A DNA stretch of 64,000 bases from Methylocystaceae bacterium (GTDB lineage: Bacteria; Pseudomonadota; Alphaproteobacteria; Rhodospirillales; Terasakiellaceae): the NCBI GenBank assembly GCA_013373205.1, contig JABXIG010000003.1, forward strand, positions 1,219,853-1,283,852. The letters are read 5' to 3'. Position 1 is the first letter of the stretch, and each line of letters opens with the position of its first letter. A model generated the notes under the pieces. It saw nothing but the letters and a program-made list of their open reading frames with translations, ran no database searches and had not been told where the DNA came from. Below are positions 51,412 through 60,913 of the stretch, piece by piece. The position numbers and the translations under genes were made by a program.

Positions 51412-52302
51412 ATGATGATTATGCGCCGTTACCTACCTACCTTTACCGCCCTGCAATGTTTTGAGGCTTCCGCCCGGCACCTGAATTTCACCCATGCCGC
51501 AAAAGAGCTAAACCTGACCCAAAGTGCAGTCAGTCATCAGGTGCGCAACCTTGAAAAATTCCTTGGCGTAGATATGTTCAAACGCGTGGGTAAAAAACTC
51601 GTCCTCACTCCGGATGGGGAACGTTATGCCAAAGATGTCGCGCAGAATATGGATGTACTGGAAGCCTGCACCTTATCGGTGATGACCCAAAGCAAACCGG
51701 GTAATGTTTTAAATTTAGGGACTTTTCCGACTTTTGGCTCCATCTGGCTGATCCCAAAATTGGCTGATTTTTCCAAGAAACACCCCAATATTCAGCTTAA
51801 TCTGGAAACGCGTACAGATACCTTTGATCTACATAACAGCCATCTGGATATGGCGATCCTGTTTGGCAATGGGACATGGCCAGAAACGGTTTCCCATAAA
51901 ATTGCAGAAGAAAGCACCATTGCGGTTTGCACCCCGAAATTGATTGAAGATAAAACCGACCTGACGCCTGAAGATGTACAGAACTATCCCTTGCTCCGGT
52001 TAAAATCACGCGCAACGGCCTGGCTGGAATGGATGCAGGCCAAGAACATTACCTCAAAAAACTTTGTCAGCGGCCCATGTTTTGAACAATTTAACATGTT
52101 GATCCGCGCCGCCCATGCAGGCCTTGGCGTCGCTGTCCTACCCACTTTTTTCGTCCAAGATGAACTGGACAATGGCGAGTTAATAGCCCCTTTTGGCAAG
52201 GCCATAAAAAGTGAAAATGCCTATTATCTTGTTTATTCCCAAAGAAAAAGCGGCGATACAAACATAAAGAAATTTACCAATTGGATTACACAACTGGATT
52301 AA
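51412..52302 (+). CDS. LysR-type regulator, GcvA-like
   Basis: The 296-residue protein has an N-terminal LysR HTH (RRYLPTFTALQCFEASARH, then HAAKELNLTQSAVSHQVRNLE) and a periplasmic-binding-like effector domain. It resembles GcvA-type LysR proteins. It lies 36 bp after the TPP gene and probably controls the catabolic block, sensing an amino acid or keto-acid intermediate. A terminator follows directly. Confidence 0.93.
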   Translation: MMIMRRYLPTFTALQCFEASARHLNFTHAAKELNLTQSAVSHQVRNLEKFLGVDMFKRVGKKLVLTPDGERYAKDVAQNMDVLEACTLSVMTQSKPGNVLNLGTFPTFGSIWLIPKLADFSKKHPNIQLNLETRTDTFDLHNSHLDMAILFGNGTWPETVSHKIAEESTIAVCTPKLIEDKTDLTPEDVQNYPLLRLKSRATAWLEWMQAKNITSKNFVSGPCFEQFNMLIRAAHAGLGVAVLPTFFVQDELDNGELIAPFGKAIKSENAYYLVYSQRKSGDTNIKKFTNWITQLD

Positions 52303-52320
52303 TCCACACAATTGATCGAA

Positions 52321-52345
52321 GTGCTTATATAAGCACCCTTTTTTA
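52321..52345 (+). terminator. Intrinsic terminator after the LysR gene
   Basis: GTGCTTA-TA-TAAGCAC (52321-52336) is followed by CC and a T6 tract. It overlaps the stop codon of the convergent giant gene. Confidence 0.85.
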
Positions 52346-55300
52346 CTGGGCAGCCGGAACTAAAGTATCCTCAGGTGTTTGCGTTGTGGTGTAAGAGTCC
52401 TGTTCATCTGCCAAAACGATTACATCATTGCTATTTGTCGAGGCCTGATTAGACGATTGCGTGACATTAACATCATTATCAGTAACCGTTTCCTTGCTCA
52501 CGCCTGCCACGTTTTCGCTTCCTACGATTTCTTTTAACAAAGCAATTTCGTCCAGATCAGCAGCAGGTTGATCAACCGTTTCAGCATCAGGCACATCACC
52601 TATGACTGGCAATGTTTCTTCATCCAGTAAAGGGGAAAGAACTTCTGTGAACAATTCGTCGCTGTTCTCCAGACCGAAGGCGACTTCGTTCCATTCTGTC
52701 TCGGAACCATCTTCATAAATGGCCGTCCCGGATTTAGAAACCTGATTGCCGTCCACAACGTTGTCTTCTTCCTCATAACCAAGATCAATGGCTGCAATGC
52801 CTTCGTCTTTTAGGCTGCGCATTTCACCTTCATCGGTGATGCCGTCACCATTGGCATCCTGCCAGACGGACAAGCCATCATAAATCTCGTCATGTTCATC
52901 GATTTTGCCATCCATGTTATCGTCATAAAGCGACAACACTTCCATGGAGCTATCCAGCAACAATTCAGCATTTCGATCCTGATAAGAGAAATAATGCGAA
53001 ATCACTTCGGACATATCATTAATGACCCCATCCTGATTTACGTCAAAAACCAGAATACCATCATCCATCCCGGCCCAACCGATCTGTTCTTTATCACCAT
53101 CCGCATCCGCATCAAACTGAACGCCATTTTCGGCCCCGACCAGTTCAACGCCATCCCCGTCCAGATCAAGAATAATCGGGTCGGTATTAACGAATTTAAT
53201 ATAAGCACCAGATTGTGAAATTGTGCCTGTATCATCCAAAACCGTCAGGCCAAGGGTACGCGTCCCTGCTGTTGCCACAGAACTATTAAATTCAACGCTT
53301 TGCAACGCTGTTTGATAATTGGCAAGCGTATCATCGCCATAAACTTCCAACACACCTGTTGTTGAATTGAAGTTAAAGGTCAAACTGCCCGGCGTCCCCA
53401 CAGTGAGTGTGTCACCGACTTGATACCCTGTGATTGTCACAAAAGCGCGCACAAGGTTGGTTGAATCACTATCGCTTATGGTCAGCGTATCAAACGGGGT
53501 AATCGCTGCCGGGCTTGCATAGCAGAAATCCGTTTCATTGGTGGCGTTGATCATGATCTCGCTTGTGAAACCAGCCCCCTGTTCATTGGCGATAAAGACA
53601 TCATCAAAACCATCACCATTGAAATCAGCCATATTGACTGCAAACCCCCAGCCACCTTGTGTCGAAATTTCGCCATTTTCATTGATGTTGGTAAAGGTGC
53701 CCCCATCATTGCGCCAAAATTCATTCGGACCACCACGACCAACAATGATGTCGAGATCACCATCCCCATCAAAGTCACCATAACTGGAACCTTCACGCGT
53801 ATCATCTGTATTTACAGACGCTGCATAGTTTGTGGCTGTCGAAAATGTGTAATCGCCGACCCCCGTACTTTGGTTGGTAAAGAACATATTATCTGTGCCG
53901 CGATTTGTAAGCCAGATATCATCTTTACCATCCCCATCAAAATCGGCAATTTCGATCGCCTTAATGGTAGAGGTTGGTGTCGCAAGTGTGGTTTCAAGCG
54001 TAAAGTTTCCAAAGCCGTCATTCGACCAGATTTCAGCGCCCGTGTTACTCGCCCCGACAATCATATCCAGATCGCCATCGCCATCCAGATCACCGAAACC
54101 TAACGCATCACCATATGCGGAACCAATAGATTGCCCATTCTCAGTCAACACCATTGTGCCGGGGGTAACCGTTTCGTTCAGGTAAACTTTTGTGCTCGCA
54201 TTACTGACAAGAATAAGGTCATCTCGGCCATCATTGTTGACATCAACAACCATCATTGATGTATTTGAAATACCATTAAAACCAGCATTAAGTGTGAAAT
54301 TTGCACTTCCATCATTTTGATAGACCTTTCCTTCTGTCGTGATGAAGTCGAGATCACCATCAAGGTCCAAATCACCAAGTGCAAGACGGTTGATGCCTGT
54401 ACTCATCGCAAGGGTGGGCGTCCCGGTTGTAAAGGTGCCGTCGCCATTATTCAGGCTGAAATTAATATGACCGTTATAATCCCCATCTGTGAATTGGTGA
54501 TAGATCAGATCAATATCACCGTCCCCATCCAGGTCACCCACATCAGCCCCTCGCATACGTGCTGTATCCACAAAAGTGGTTATGTCAAATGCCGCTGTTC
54601 CTGATTGCTCAAGAACAGGGGCGGCATGATCGGTTGCAACAGTCGTATCCACCGTGCCATCCGCATTAAAGCGTTTTATGAAAATGCCGGAATCATGACC
54701 GTCTAAACCACTATCATCCTGCCAAGTCACCACAAAGTCACCATCGGCAAGGGCGGCCACATCTGGAATAGCTTGTCCAGCCTCAACCGTGTCGTTAATC
54801 AGGATTTCACCACCGACTTTATTGCCGGAACCATCATAAACCTGCCCCCAGATACCAAGATCAGCCGGATTGGCAATATTATCGCCCGGTCCTTGCCAGA
54901 CAACGACAAAACCACCACCCGATAAGGCCACAACATCGCAATCGCTTTGATCGCCTATTGTCGTTGTATTCACAGTAAATTCTGTGCCTGACAAGCTGCC
55001 ATCGGCATTTAAAATCTGCCCCTGAATGGCATTACTATCACCATCAACACCTGAGCCTTGCCACGTCACAATGAATTTACCATCGCTTAAAGTATCAATT
55101 TTCGGCAAACGACCTGCACTTGTGATGTTAATGGCATAATCCGATTCCCATGTATTCGTGTCAGTATTATAGACACGGGCATAAATCCCGTTGGTTATCT
55201 GACCGGATGTTTCCGCCCATACCACCACAACCTTGGTGCCGGAAACGGCGATATCCTGTTCTGTTTGATGCTCCAGATAGTTATTTGTATTCACAACGAC

Positions 55301-58300
55301 TTGCGAACCACCGACGTTCGACGCATCAAATTCTCTATAGAAAATATCGGAATAATCGGTATTGGCAACACCACTCCCTTCCAGACGATAAGCAACACCA
55401 AAGCTGCCACCGCCCAGATCAATCAACTCAGCCTGACCGGGATAGTTAATGTTGGTTTCATTCAGTTTAAATTCAGACCCAATCGGCACCATATTGGAGT
55501 CATAGCGTTGTGCATAAGACCCGCTGTTAGCCCCATCACTCACCCCAAAAGAGATAATAATATCACCGTTACTCAGTTGTAGAGCTGACGGTTCATACTG
55601 ATTATTTAATGTTTGTGTATTGACCTGAAACTCCGGTCCATATTTTGACCCGTCGGCATTATAGCGTTGCGCATAAACCCCTTCAGCGGAGCCATCCTGA
55701 AGGTTGGATTGCCAAGTTACCAGCCATCCCCCATCGGACAAGGCCGTTATATCCCCATTTGTTTGCGCATCAAGAACGTAGGTATTAACCTGTGTCTGCG
55801 TTTCAGGAACATCTGTGACGACCAGACGCATGTGGGCTTCGGTAATATCCGTGCCATCAGATGCTGTAATCACAACACTCAATTGACCATAGTAATCTTT
55901 AGGCGGGCTATAGCTATAGGTCGTGCCATCAAAACTCATGGCTTCACCGTTCACCATGACATTCGTGATGGAAACACTATCACCTTCAGCGTCACTGAAC
56001 TGTGCCAGAATATCCGCTTCAGTCATAGTGAACAGCGTATCTTCAGCAATAACCGCAACCTGCATCGGCATGGGGGTTTCGGTACCCGATGTGGTAAAGA
56101 CGCGGCTTTCTACCCCATAATTGCTGCTGCCGTCATATTCGGCATAGACAACCTGGAAGTCACCATCACCAAGATCAACCACTTGCGGCATAAACTGATT
56201 ATTGGTCCCGGTTGCATTGACCATAAATTCAGTGCCAATCAGAACGCCAGACGCGCTGAACCGTTGACCATAGATGCCCTGACCGTCCCCGTCCTGACCT
56301 GATTCTGAATTCCAGATCACAACGAACGTGCCATCAGAAAGGGCCGCGATACTTGGGTCTTTTTGTGAACCCGTTGTATAAGTATTTGCCAACACTGTGG
56401 TTGTGCTAATCAGTGATCCATCGGCAGAACTGACAATCGAAACAGAAATCCCATATCCATCACCATCAACCGTATCATCCTTCCAGACGGCGGCAATATT
56501 GCCATCCATCAATTGGGTAAAGTTAGAAGTCGACTTACCACTGACGACTTGAACGGCCAAATTTTCCGAGTCAAATACCGGTGACCAAGTATTTGTCCCG
56601 GTATCAAAATTATAGGACGACAAATGAACATTAAAAGACGAATTATTATGGAAGCTAAAAGCAATAGACCCATCGTCAAGCACTTCAATCTGGTTGATCG
56701 AGGCGTTCGCAAAGCCAAGTGACACATTATGTGGAGTACCATAAGTGGTACCACTTTCATCAACAACCTGAGCAAACACGGCGCCTGACTCATCGTTCCA
56801 AGTCACCACATATTTACCACCGCCTATATCCGCAATACCAGGTGACCAGTTATTGACACCATCAGCAATTCTTACGTCAACTTCGCTCGTCGCGCTTAAG
56901 TCTGCACCCTCGCTGGTTACATCAATTTTGCGCATGACAATATCATAATCAGCAGACTGCTTCATCCAGGTCATGATGTAGCCACCGTCAAATGTGGCCA
57001 CGACATTATTGGTCATGCCGACAGATTCTACACTGGCATCAGCACTATCCGCATTAATCTGGAAGGAACTTCCCAAAGGATTGCCATCAGCATCATAAAG
57101 CTGGCCATACATATCGTAATTTGTATTGCCACTTAATCGGCCAGACCAGAACACACCATACGATCCATCTGGTTGATAGACGACATTGGGGTATTGAACA
57201 TCACTAAACCCGTTAGCAACCAGATAATCCGCCATGGCATCAGCCGGATTTCCATCAAAGCTAGGCGCATCATTAACCGGATCAAACGTGGCGCTTGCTG
57301 TCGCCGGTGTATAATCGGTTCCATCAAAAACATCATAGGTGAAATTAACCGTACCCGACCAGTTTGGATCAGGCGTGAAATCCCACGTGCCATCGCCATT
57401 ATCAACCAACGTCCCGCTGTCTACGGTCAGGTTGGCGATAGACATTGTGTCACCTTCAACGTCTGTGGCATTAGCCAAGAAATCAGCTTCTGAAATGGTA
57501 TAAAGCGTATCTTCTGTACCTGTAACCAACGTCAAAGGACCGGAAACGACAGGCGCATCATTGAGTGCGGCGAAAGTGCTTGTCGCACTGCCCTCAGTTG
57601 TGGTTGTACCATCTGAAACGTCATAGGTGAAATTGACCGTCCCGTTCCAACTTGCTGGTGGGGTGAAGGTCCAAGTTCCATCGCCGTTATCAACAACACT
57701 TCCTGTGTCAACAACGAGATTTTCAACGGACAAAATATCCCCATCCGCGTCACTGGCATTCGCCAATAACTCAGCTTCAGTGATGATGAGGTCAGTGTTT
57801 TCCGTTCCCGCGCTCAAAGTGACCACACTTGAGACCGTCGGCGCTTCGTTAACGGGATCGCTAATTTGCTGTCCTGTAGCTTCTTCCTCTTCCTGTTCTG
57901 GTTCTGGAGTAACAGGATCCGGAATAGGAGGCGGAGGTGGCGGCGGAGGTGGTGGCGGAGGCGGAGGTGGTGGTGGTGGTGCCGCAATAACTGGTGGTTC
58001 AGGCGGTGTATCCTGTGGCGCATCACCGTTTATAGGATCAATCGGGCTGTCGTTTTGACCTGTCAGGTTTGTATTTTGATCCAGTCCAACAACACCCATT
58101 TCTTCACCAAGGTCATTGGCGGCCTGAATGATCTCCTCACCAGATTGTTCTAACTCACCTTCTGCTTGTTCGGCTTCATCAGCAGCTGCATTCAGTTCAG
58201 CTTCCAGCTCTTCTGTATCTTCACCCGCAGCTTGCTTTTCTGCGATCTCTTTTTGGATTTGTTCAACTTTGTCACGGGCTTCGCGAACGGCCTGTTCACG

Positions 58301-59296
58301 ATCCATGAATTGCAAAACTTTATCAACGGCTTGCTTCAAAGTTGGCGGCACACTGGCCTTATTCGGGTTGGCTGACACAACAGCACCAAACACACGCCCA
58401 ATTTCCATCATGGAAACCACTTGCGGCGGTGGTGGTGTTTGGGTGGAACTATTAATGGATACCCCTTGGAATCCACCCCCAATAACTTGCGAGCCCCCAC
58501 TGTTGGTCAGGATTGCTTCACCGACAAAGGTGTTCCCGTCCCCACCGGCTTCAGGCAACATAACGAGGGAGAGTTTGGGCTCCCCCTGCCCTCCTTGTGG
58601 CGGTTGAGAATCAATCAGGACTGAAGTCCCGCGGATACCGATGGTCGCAATCGGGGTATCAATGGAAACCGCATCAGGATTTAATTTTGCAATGCTACCG
58701 GATACAAAACTCATGGTGCCTTGCAGGACAAACATGGTCGCGGACCCATCATCCCCGCCCGGATCATAAACCATCTCGTCAATGACCATACGGCCATCCT
58801 GATCCAGTGACAGAGTGCTATCATCGGCGAATGTAATACCGATAACACCATCCCCACCAGTTTCAATCGTGTCGCCCTGAAAGATCGGGTCGCCCTGTTT
58901 CAATTCAACACGGGTACCATCAACGCGAACAGCAAACACACTGCCTTCCAATGTTTCGGCCTGACCAATCGGTTCAGCCGAATCAAGTTCAACAGCCTGG
59001 GCATATTGTCCCGGCACTTCACTTCCCGCAAGACGTTCAACAATATGTGCAGGAATCTCAGTGCCACCCACACCAGACAAAGCCGGGGGTGTTTCACTGG
59101 AAAAATAATTAAGGAGAAAGAGTTTTTCGCCGGATGGACTTTCCAGAACTAGGTCAGAACCCAGACGCACATAATCTGCGCTGGTTAACCAGTCGACATC
59201 CGGCAGATCAACGGTCGCATCATTTGATGCACCGACATCTACATAATTTACATTCTCCTGGAGGTCTTCTACCCCCATCGATTGAATGGTTGCCAT
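52343..59296 (-). CDS. Giant FecR/cadherin-like/FG-GAP repeat protein, 2317 residues
   Basis: The domain order is: an N-terminal module (1-110); a FecR-type domain (about 115-245, VRVDGTRVELKQGDPIFQGD and IGIRGTSV); a charged coiled coil (about 330-400); a run of about 18 prolines (near 440-460); two tandem Cadherin_5-like repeats (about 500-690, DNGDGTWTFTP and DNGDGTWDFTP); and a long series of W-x-S/G-D-G repeats (FVVTWQ...DGDG...I-GQ, about 690-1610). These are followed by about seven FG-GAP/VCBS calcium motifs (D-x-D-G-D-G-D-x-D, 1640-1890), EF-hand/dockerin-like loops (2010-2180) and a Ser/Thr/Asn tail. It has no N-terminal signal peptide, so type I secretion is the likely route, with no transporter genes here. 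It is probably a Ca-dependent adhesin or matrix protein. The start has CAGGG upstream. Confidence 0.9.
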   Translation of the reverse strand: MATIQSMGVEDLQENVNYVDVGASNDATVDLPDVDWLTSADYVRLGSDLVLESPSGEKLFLLNYFSSETPPALSGVGGTEIPAHIVERLAGSEVPGQYAQAVELDSAEPIGQAETLEGSVFAVRVDGTRVELKQGDPIFQGDTIETGGDGVIGITFADDSTLSLDQDGRMVIDEMVYDPGGDDGSATMFVLQGTMSFVSGSIAKLNPDAVSIDTPIATIGIRGTSVLIDSQPPQGGQGEPKLSLVMLPEAGGDGNTFVGEAILTNSGGSQVIGGGFQGVSINSSTQTPPPPQVVSMMEIGRVFGAVVSANPNKASVPPTLKQAVDKVLQFMDREQAVREARDKVEQIQKEIAEKQAAGEDTEELEAELNAAADEAEQAEGELEQSGEEIIQAANDLGEEMGVVGLDQNTNLTGQNDSPIDPINGDAPQDTPPEPPVIAAPPPPPPPPPPPPPPPPPPIPDPVTPEPEQEEEEATGQQISDPVNEAPTVSSVVTLSAGTENTDLIITEAELLANASDADGDILSVENLVVDTGSVVDNGDGTWTFTPPASWNGTVNFTYDVSDGTTTTEGSATSTFAALNDAPVVSGPLTLVTGTEDTLYTISEADFLANATDVEGDTMSIANLTVDSGTLVDNGDGTWDFTPDPNWSGTVNFTYDVFDGTDYTPATASATFDPVNDAPSFDGNPADAMADYLVANGFSDVQYPNVVYQPDGSYGVFWSGRLSGNTNYDMYGQLYDADGNPLGSSFQINADSADASVESVGMTNNVVATFDGGYIMTWMKQSADYDIVMRKIDVTSEGADLSATSEVDVRIADGVNNWSPGIADIGGGKYVVTWNDESGAVFAQVVDESGTTYGTPHNVSLGFANASINQIEVLDDGSIAFSFHNNSSFNVHLSSYNFDTGTNTWSPVFDSENLAVQVVSGKSTSNFTQLMDGNIAAVWKDDTVDGDGYGISVSIVSSADGSLISTTTVLANTYTTGSQKDPSIAALSDGTFVVIWNSESGQDGDGQGIYGQRFSASGVLIGTEFMVNATGTNNQFMPQVVDLGDGDFQVVYAEYDGSSNYGVESRVFTTSGTETPMPMQVAVIAEDTLFTMTEADILAQFSDAEGDSVSITNVMVNGEAMSFDGTTYSYSPPKDYYGQLSVVITASDGTDITEAHMRLVVTDVPETQTQVNTYVLDAQTNGDITALSDGGWLVTWQSNLQDGSAEGVYAQRYNADGSKYGPEFQVNTQTLNNQYEPSALQLSNGDIIISFGVSDGANSGSYAQRYDSNMVPIGSEFKLNETNINYPGQAELIDLGGGSFGVAYRLEGSGVANTDYSDIFYREFDASNVGGSQVVVNTNNYLEHQTEQDIAVSGTKVVVVWAETSGQITNGIYARVYNTDTNTWESDYAINITSAGRLPKIDTLSDGKFIVTWQGSGVDGDSNAIQGQILNADGSLSGTEFTVNTTTIGDQSDCDVVALSGGGFVVVWQGPGDNIANPADLGIWGQVYDGSGNKVGGEILINDTVEAGQAIPDVAALADGDFVVTWQDDSGLDGHDSGIFIKRFNADGTVDTTVATDHAAPVLEQSGTAAFDITTFVDTARMRGADVGDLDGDGDIDLIYHQFTDGDYNGHINFSLNNGDGTFTTGTPTLAMSTGINRLALGDLDLDGDLDFITTEGKVYQNDGSANFTLNAGFNGISNTSMMVVDVNNDGRDDLILVSNASTKVYLNETVTPGTMVLTENGQSIGSAYGDALGFGDLDGDGDLDMIVGASNTGAEIWSNDGFGNFTLETTLATPTSTIKAIEIADFDGDGKDDIWLTNRGTDNMFFTNQSTGVGDYTFSTATNYAASVNTDDTREGSSYGDFDGDGDLDIIVGRGGPNEFWRNDGGTFTNINENGEISTQGGWGFAVNMADFNGDGFDDVFIANEQGAGFTSEIMINATNETDFCYASPAAITPFDTLTISDSDSTNLVRAFVTITGYQVGDTLTVGTPGSLTFNFNSTTGVLEVYGDDTLANYQTALQSVEFNSSVATAGTRTLGLTVLDDTGTISQSGAYIKFVNTDPIILDLDGDGVELVGAENGVQFDADADGDKEQIGWAGMDDGILVFDVNQDGVINDMSEVISHYFSYQDRNAELLLDSSMEVLSLYDDNMDGKIDEHDEIYDGLSVWQDANGDGITDEGEMRSLKDEGIAAIDLGYEEEDNVVDGNQVSKSGTAIYEDGSETEWNEVAFGLENSDELFTEVLSPLLDEETLPVIGDVPDAETVDQPAADLDEIALLKEIVGSENVAGVSKETVTDNDVNVTQSSNQASTNSNDVIVLADEQDSYTTTQTPEDTLVPAAQ
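57927..57980. repeat. GGN triplet tract encoding poly-proline
   Basis: A 54-bp tract of GGA/GGC/GGT triplets on the plus strand encodes the proline run of the giant protein on the minus strand. Copy number may vary by slippage. It links the FecR/coiled-coil part to the extracellular repeats. Confidence 0.85.
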
Positions 59297-59636
59297 AACA
59301 AACCCTGCATAAAAAGTTTATGGGGTTATCCCAAAAGCATCTATTGTATTTGGATTTTCTATCCATTTTTTCAATATAACATACTCTCACATTTCTGCAC
59401 GGCCACCTATGCTTTTTTCGCTTGCACTGCAAATATGACTAAATAATTCATCTTATTTACACCAAAAATGGAGTAACACTCCCATGAAACACATTCCCAA
59501 ACTCACTGAAATGTTTATTTTCCAGCCCCAAGACCTAAGAGTCGCCAAATAAAAATCAATCCGCTTCTTTTTTCGCTTGCACAGGGAAAAGCTTTAAGCT
59601 AATTTCCGCTCGCTTTCGAAAGAGAGCCTGACATAT
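59297..59636. other. Gap between the giant gene and tRNA-Thr
   Basis: This 340-bp A/T-rich gap should hold the leftward promoter of the giant gene and the rightward promoter of tRNA-Thr. I could not place either with confidence. One 22-codon ORF (59484-59552, plus strand, starting MKHIPKLTEMF) has GGAG nine bases upstream, but it is too short to call as a gene. Confidence 0.35.
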
Positions 59637-59712
59637 GCCTCTATAGCTCAGTTGGTAGAGCAACTGATTTGTAATCAGTAGGTCCGCGGTTCGAGTCCGT
59701 GTGGAGGCACCA
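59637..59712 (+). tRNA. tRNA-Thr (anticodon UGU)
   Basis: A 76-nt tRNA with encoded CCA: acceptor GCCTCTA/TGGAGGC (one G-U pair), D arm GCTCAGTTGGTAGAGC, anticodon arm CTGATTTGTAATCAG with UGU, and T arm GCGGTTCGAGTCCGT. It reads threonine codons ACA and, by wobble, ACG. Its 3' part from tRNA position 30 onward is repeated exactly 1248 bp downstream. It therefore serves as the attachment site of the adjacent element and stays intact. Confidence 0.96.
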
Positions 59713-59717
59713 GAATT
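59666..59717 (+). repeat. Attachment repeat, left copy (within tRNA-Thr)
   Basis: This 52-bp copy runs from tRNA position 30 through the CCA end and five bases beyond. The flanking base differs from the right copy on both sides, so the 52 bp are the exact limits of identity. Confidence 0.9.
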
Positions 59718-59719
59718 CA

Positions 59720-59749
59720 CCCGCTAGGTCAATGACTTAGCGGGTTTTT
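59720..59749 (+). terminator. Terminator after tRNA-Thr
   Basis: CCCGCTAAG-type arms (CCCGCTAGGT and ACTTAGCGGG) form a hairpin followed by T5. Its arm sequences GCTAGGTC and GACTTAGC occur in swapped order in the hairpin after the right repeat at 60971. Confidence 0.8.
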
Positions 59750-59940
59750 CTTTTGCCTATCATTGTTATATAGAAAAATGACAGACGAATTTGGCAGATT
59801 AGAAAGTGCTGATTCAAATTCACAATCCCGTATAAATTTTAAATCCGCATTGTACAAAATAAAAAAACACTTTGACCCTATGTGAAGCAGGAATAAACTC
59901 TAACCCTTAATAGTAACAATTCATATTTTATGACTTAAAG

Positions 59941-60870
59941 GTGCTTCAAGTGACTCTATTGCATGAAATTCAAGAAGCTATTATCCAACCATCAAGCGAC
60001 CTTGGACCAATTCTGCTGAAACTGCGATTGTTAGCTAGTCGTCTTGGAAGTCATCAACTCGAAGAATGGGTAAAATATGAATCCGAAGGCTATCCTAAAG
60101 GCGCAGAAGTACCAGATTATAGGCAGATAGAATTATCATACTCATGCAATTGTCAAAACATCGCTTGGCAAGCAACAAATCAACCTATTCCTCCAGCGCT
60201 AATAAAAACGTTCTGCGGTGAAGATTGGTTAAGAACCAAAATACGAGAAAGCATTTCTGCGATTGAAGGCCTACTTCGCAGTGCTGAAAATGGCGCGCAA
60301 ATTGGAATAGATTCATCAAATCTTATACTTTCCCTTCAAGGGAAAATCTATCCCGACATGAACATTTCATCTGTTAAAGCACAAATGTCGGCTATCGCCA
60401 TTAAAGAAATCCAAAATACAGTCCGCACCCGTATTCTGGAATTAACGATGAAACTTGAACAAGAGGTCCCTGAATCTAGCACCATTTCAATCCGTACACC
60501 GATAGAAGTTAATGCACGCACAACCGAAAAAGTTGAACACGTTTTTCACATGACGGTGCTTGGAAATAACACTATGATTACCAGTACAGGCGCAAATGCA
60601 AACATTGCTGTTAATAATGTTCAAGGTGATGCCAGCGGTGTTAAAAGCGAACTGGAAAAAGCAGGTATCCCAAAAGACAAGGCTGGAGAGTTTGCGGAAA
60701 TTGTAGCAAGTGAAAGTAACACCTCAGCAACTACCCCCCTTGGAAAAAAAGCACAGGACTGGCTTGCGGAGAAAGTGCCTGAAATTGCAAGCGGAGCCTG
60801 GAACATATCTCTATCGGTAGCAACTAGTATACTTGAAGAAGTCGCTAAACGATATTACGGACTGAGTTGA
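59941..60870 (+). CDS. AbiTii-domain abortive-infection-type protein
   Basis: The 309-residue protein begins with a region (1-100) resembling the AbiTii domain: LLHEIQEAIIQPSSDLGPILLK, LRLLASRLGSHQLEEWV and the ESEGYPKGAEVPDYR segment. A middle part is rich in beta and Asn/Thr residues (TVLGNNTMITSTGANANIAVNN). A helical C-terminal third ends in a hydrophobic-amphipathic helix (GAWNISLSVATSILEEV). AbiT systems of lactococci stop phage growth by abortive infection, and there AbiTii works with AbiTi. No AbiTi partner is present here. It starts at GTG with only a weak AAAG site. As sole cargo of the tRNA-Thr element it is probably a phage-defence gene. Confidence 0.75.
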   Translation: MLQVTLLHEIQEAIIQPSSDLGPILLKLRLLASRLGSHQLEEWVKYESEGYPKGAEVPDYRQIELSYSCNCQNIAWQATNQPIPPALIKTFCGEDWLRTKIRESISAIEGLLRSAENGAQIGIDSSNLILSLQGKIYPDMNISSVKAQMSAIAIKEIQNTVRTRILELTMKLEQEVPESSTISIRTPIEVNARTTEKVEHVFHMTVLGNNTMITSTGANANIAVNNVQGDASGVKSELEKAGIPKDKAGEFAEIVASESNTSATTPLGKKAQDWLAEKVPEIASGAWNISLSVATSILEEVAKRYYGLS

Positions 60871-60913
60871 ACGGGTTAAGCTTTCTTTCCAATTATCAAA
60901 AATCATACAATCA

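Noticed and set aside
55667-56302. Long plus-strand ORFs opposite the giant gene (also 57627-58058 and 58128-58607)
   Set aside because: They arise from repetitive coding sequence on the minus strand. The glycine-rich one is simply the proline tract read backwards.
54000-57500. Repeated DNA that could suggest a CRISPR array
   Set aside because: The repeats are imperfect, in frame and encode protein domain repeats; there are no regular spacers and no cas genes.
59484-59552. 22-codon ORF between the giant gene and tRNA-Thr
   Set aside because: It has a fair ribosome site, but the length gives no statistical support and it has no operon partner.
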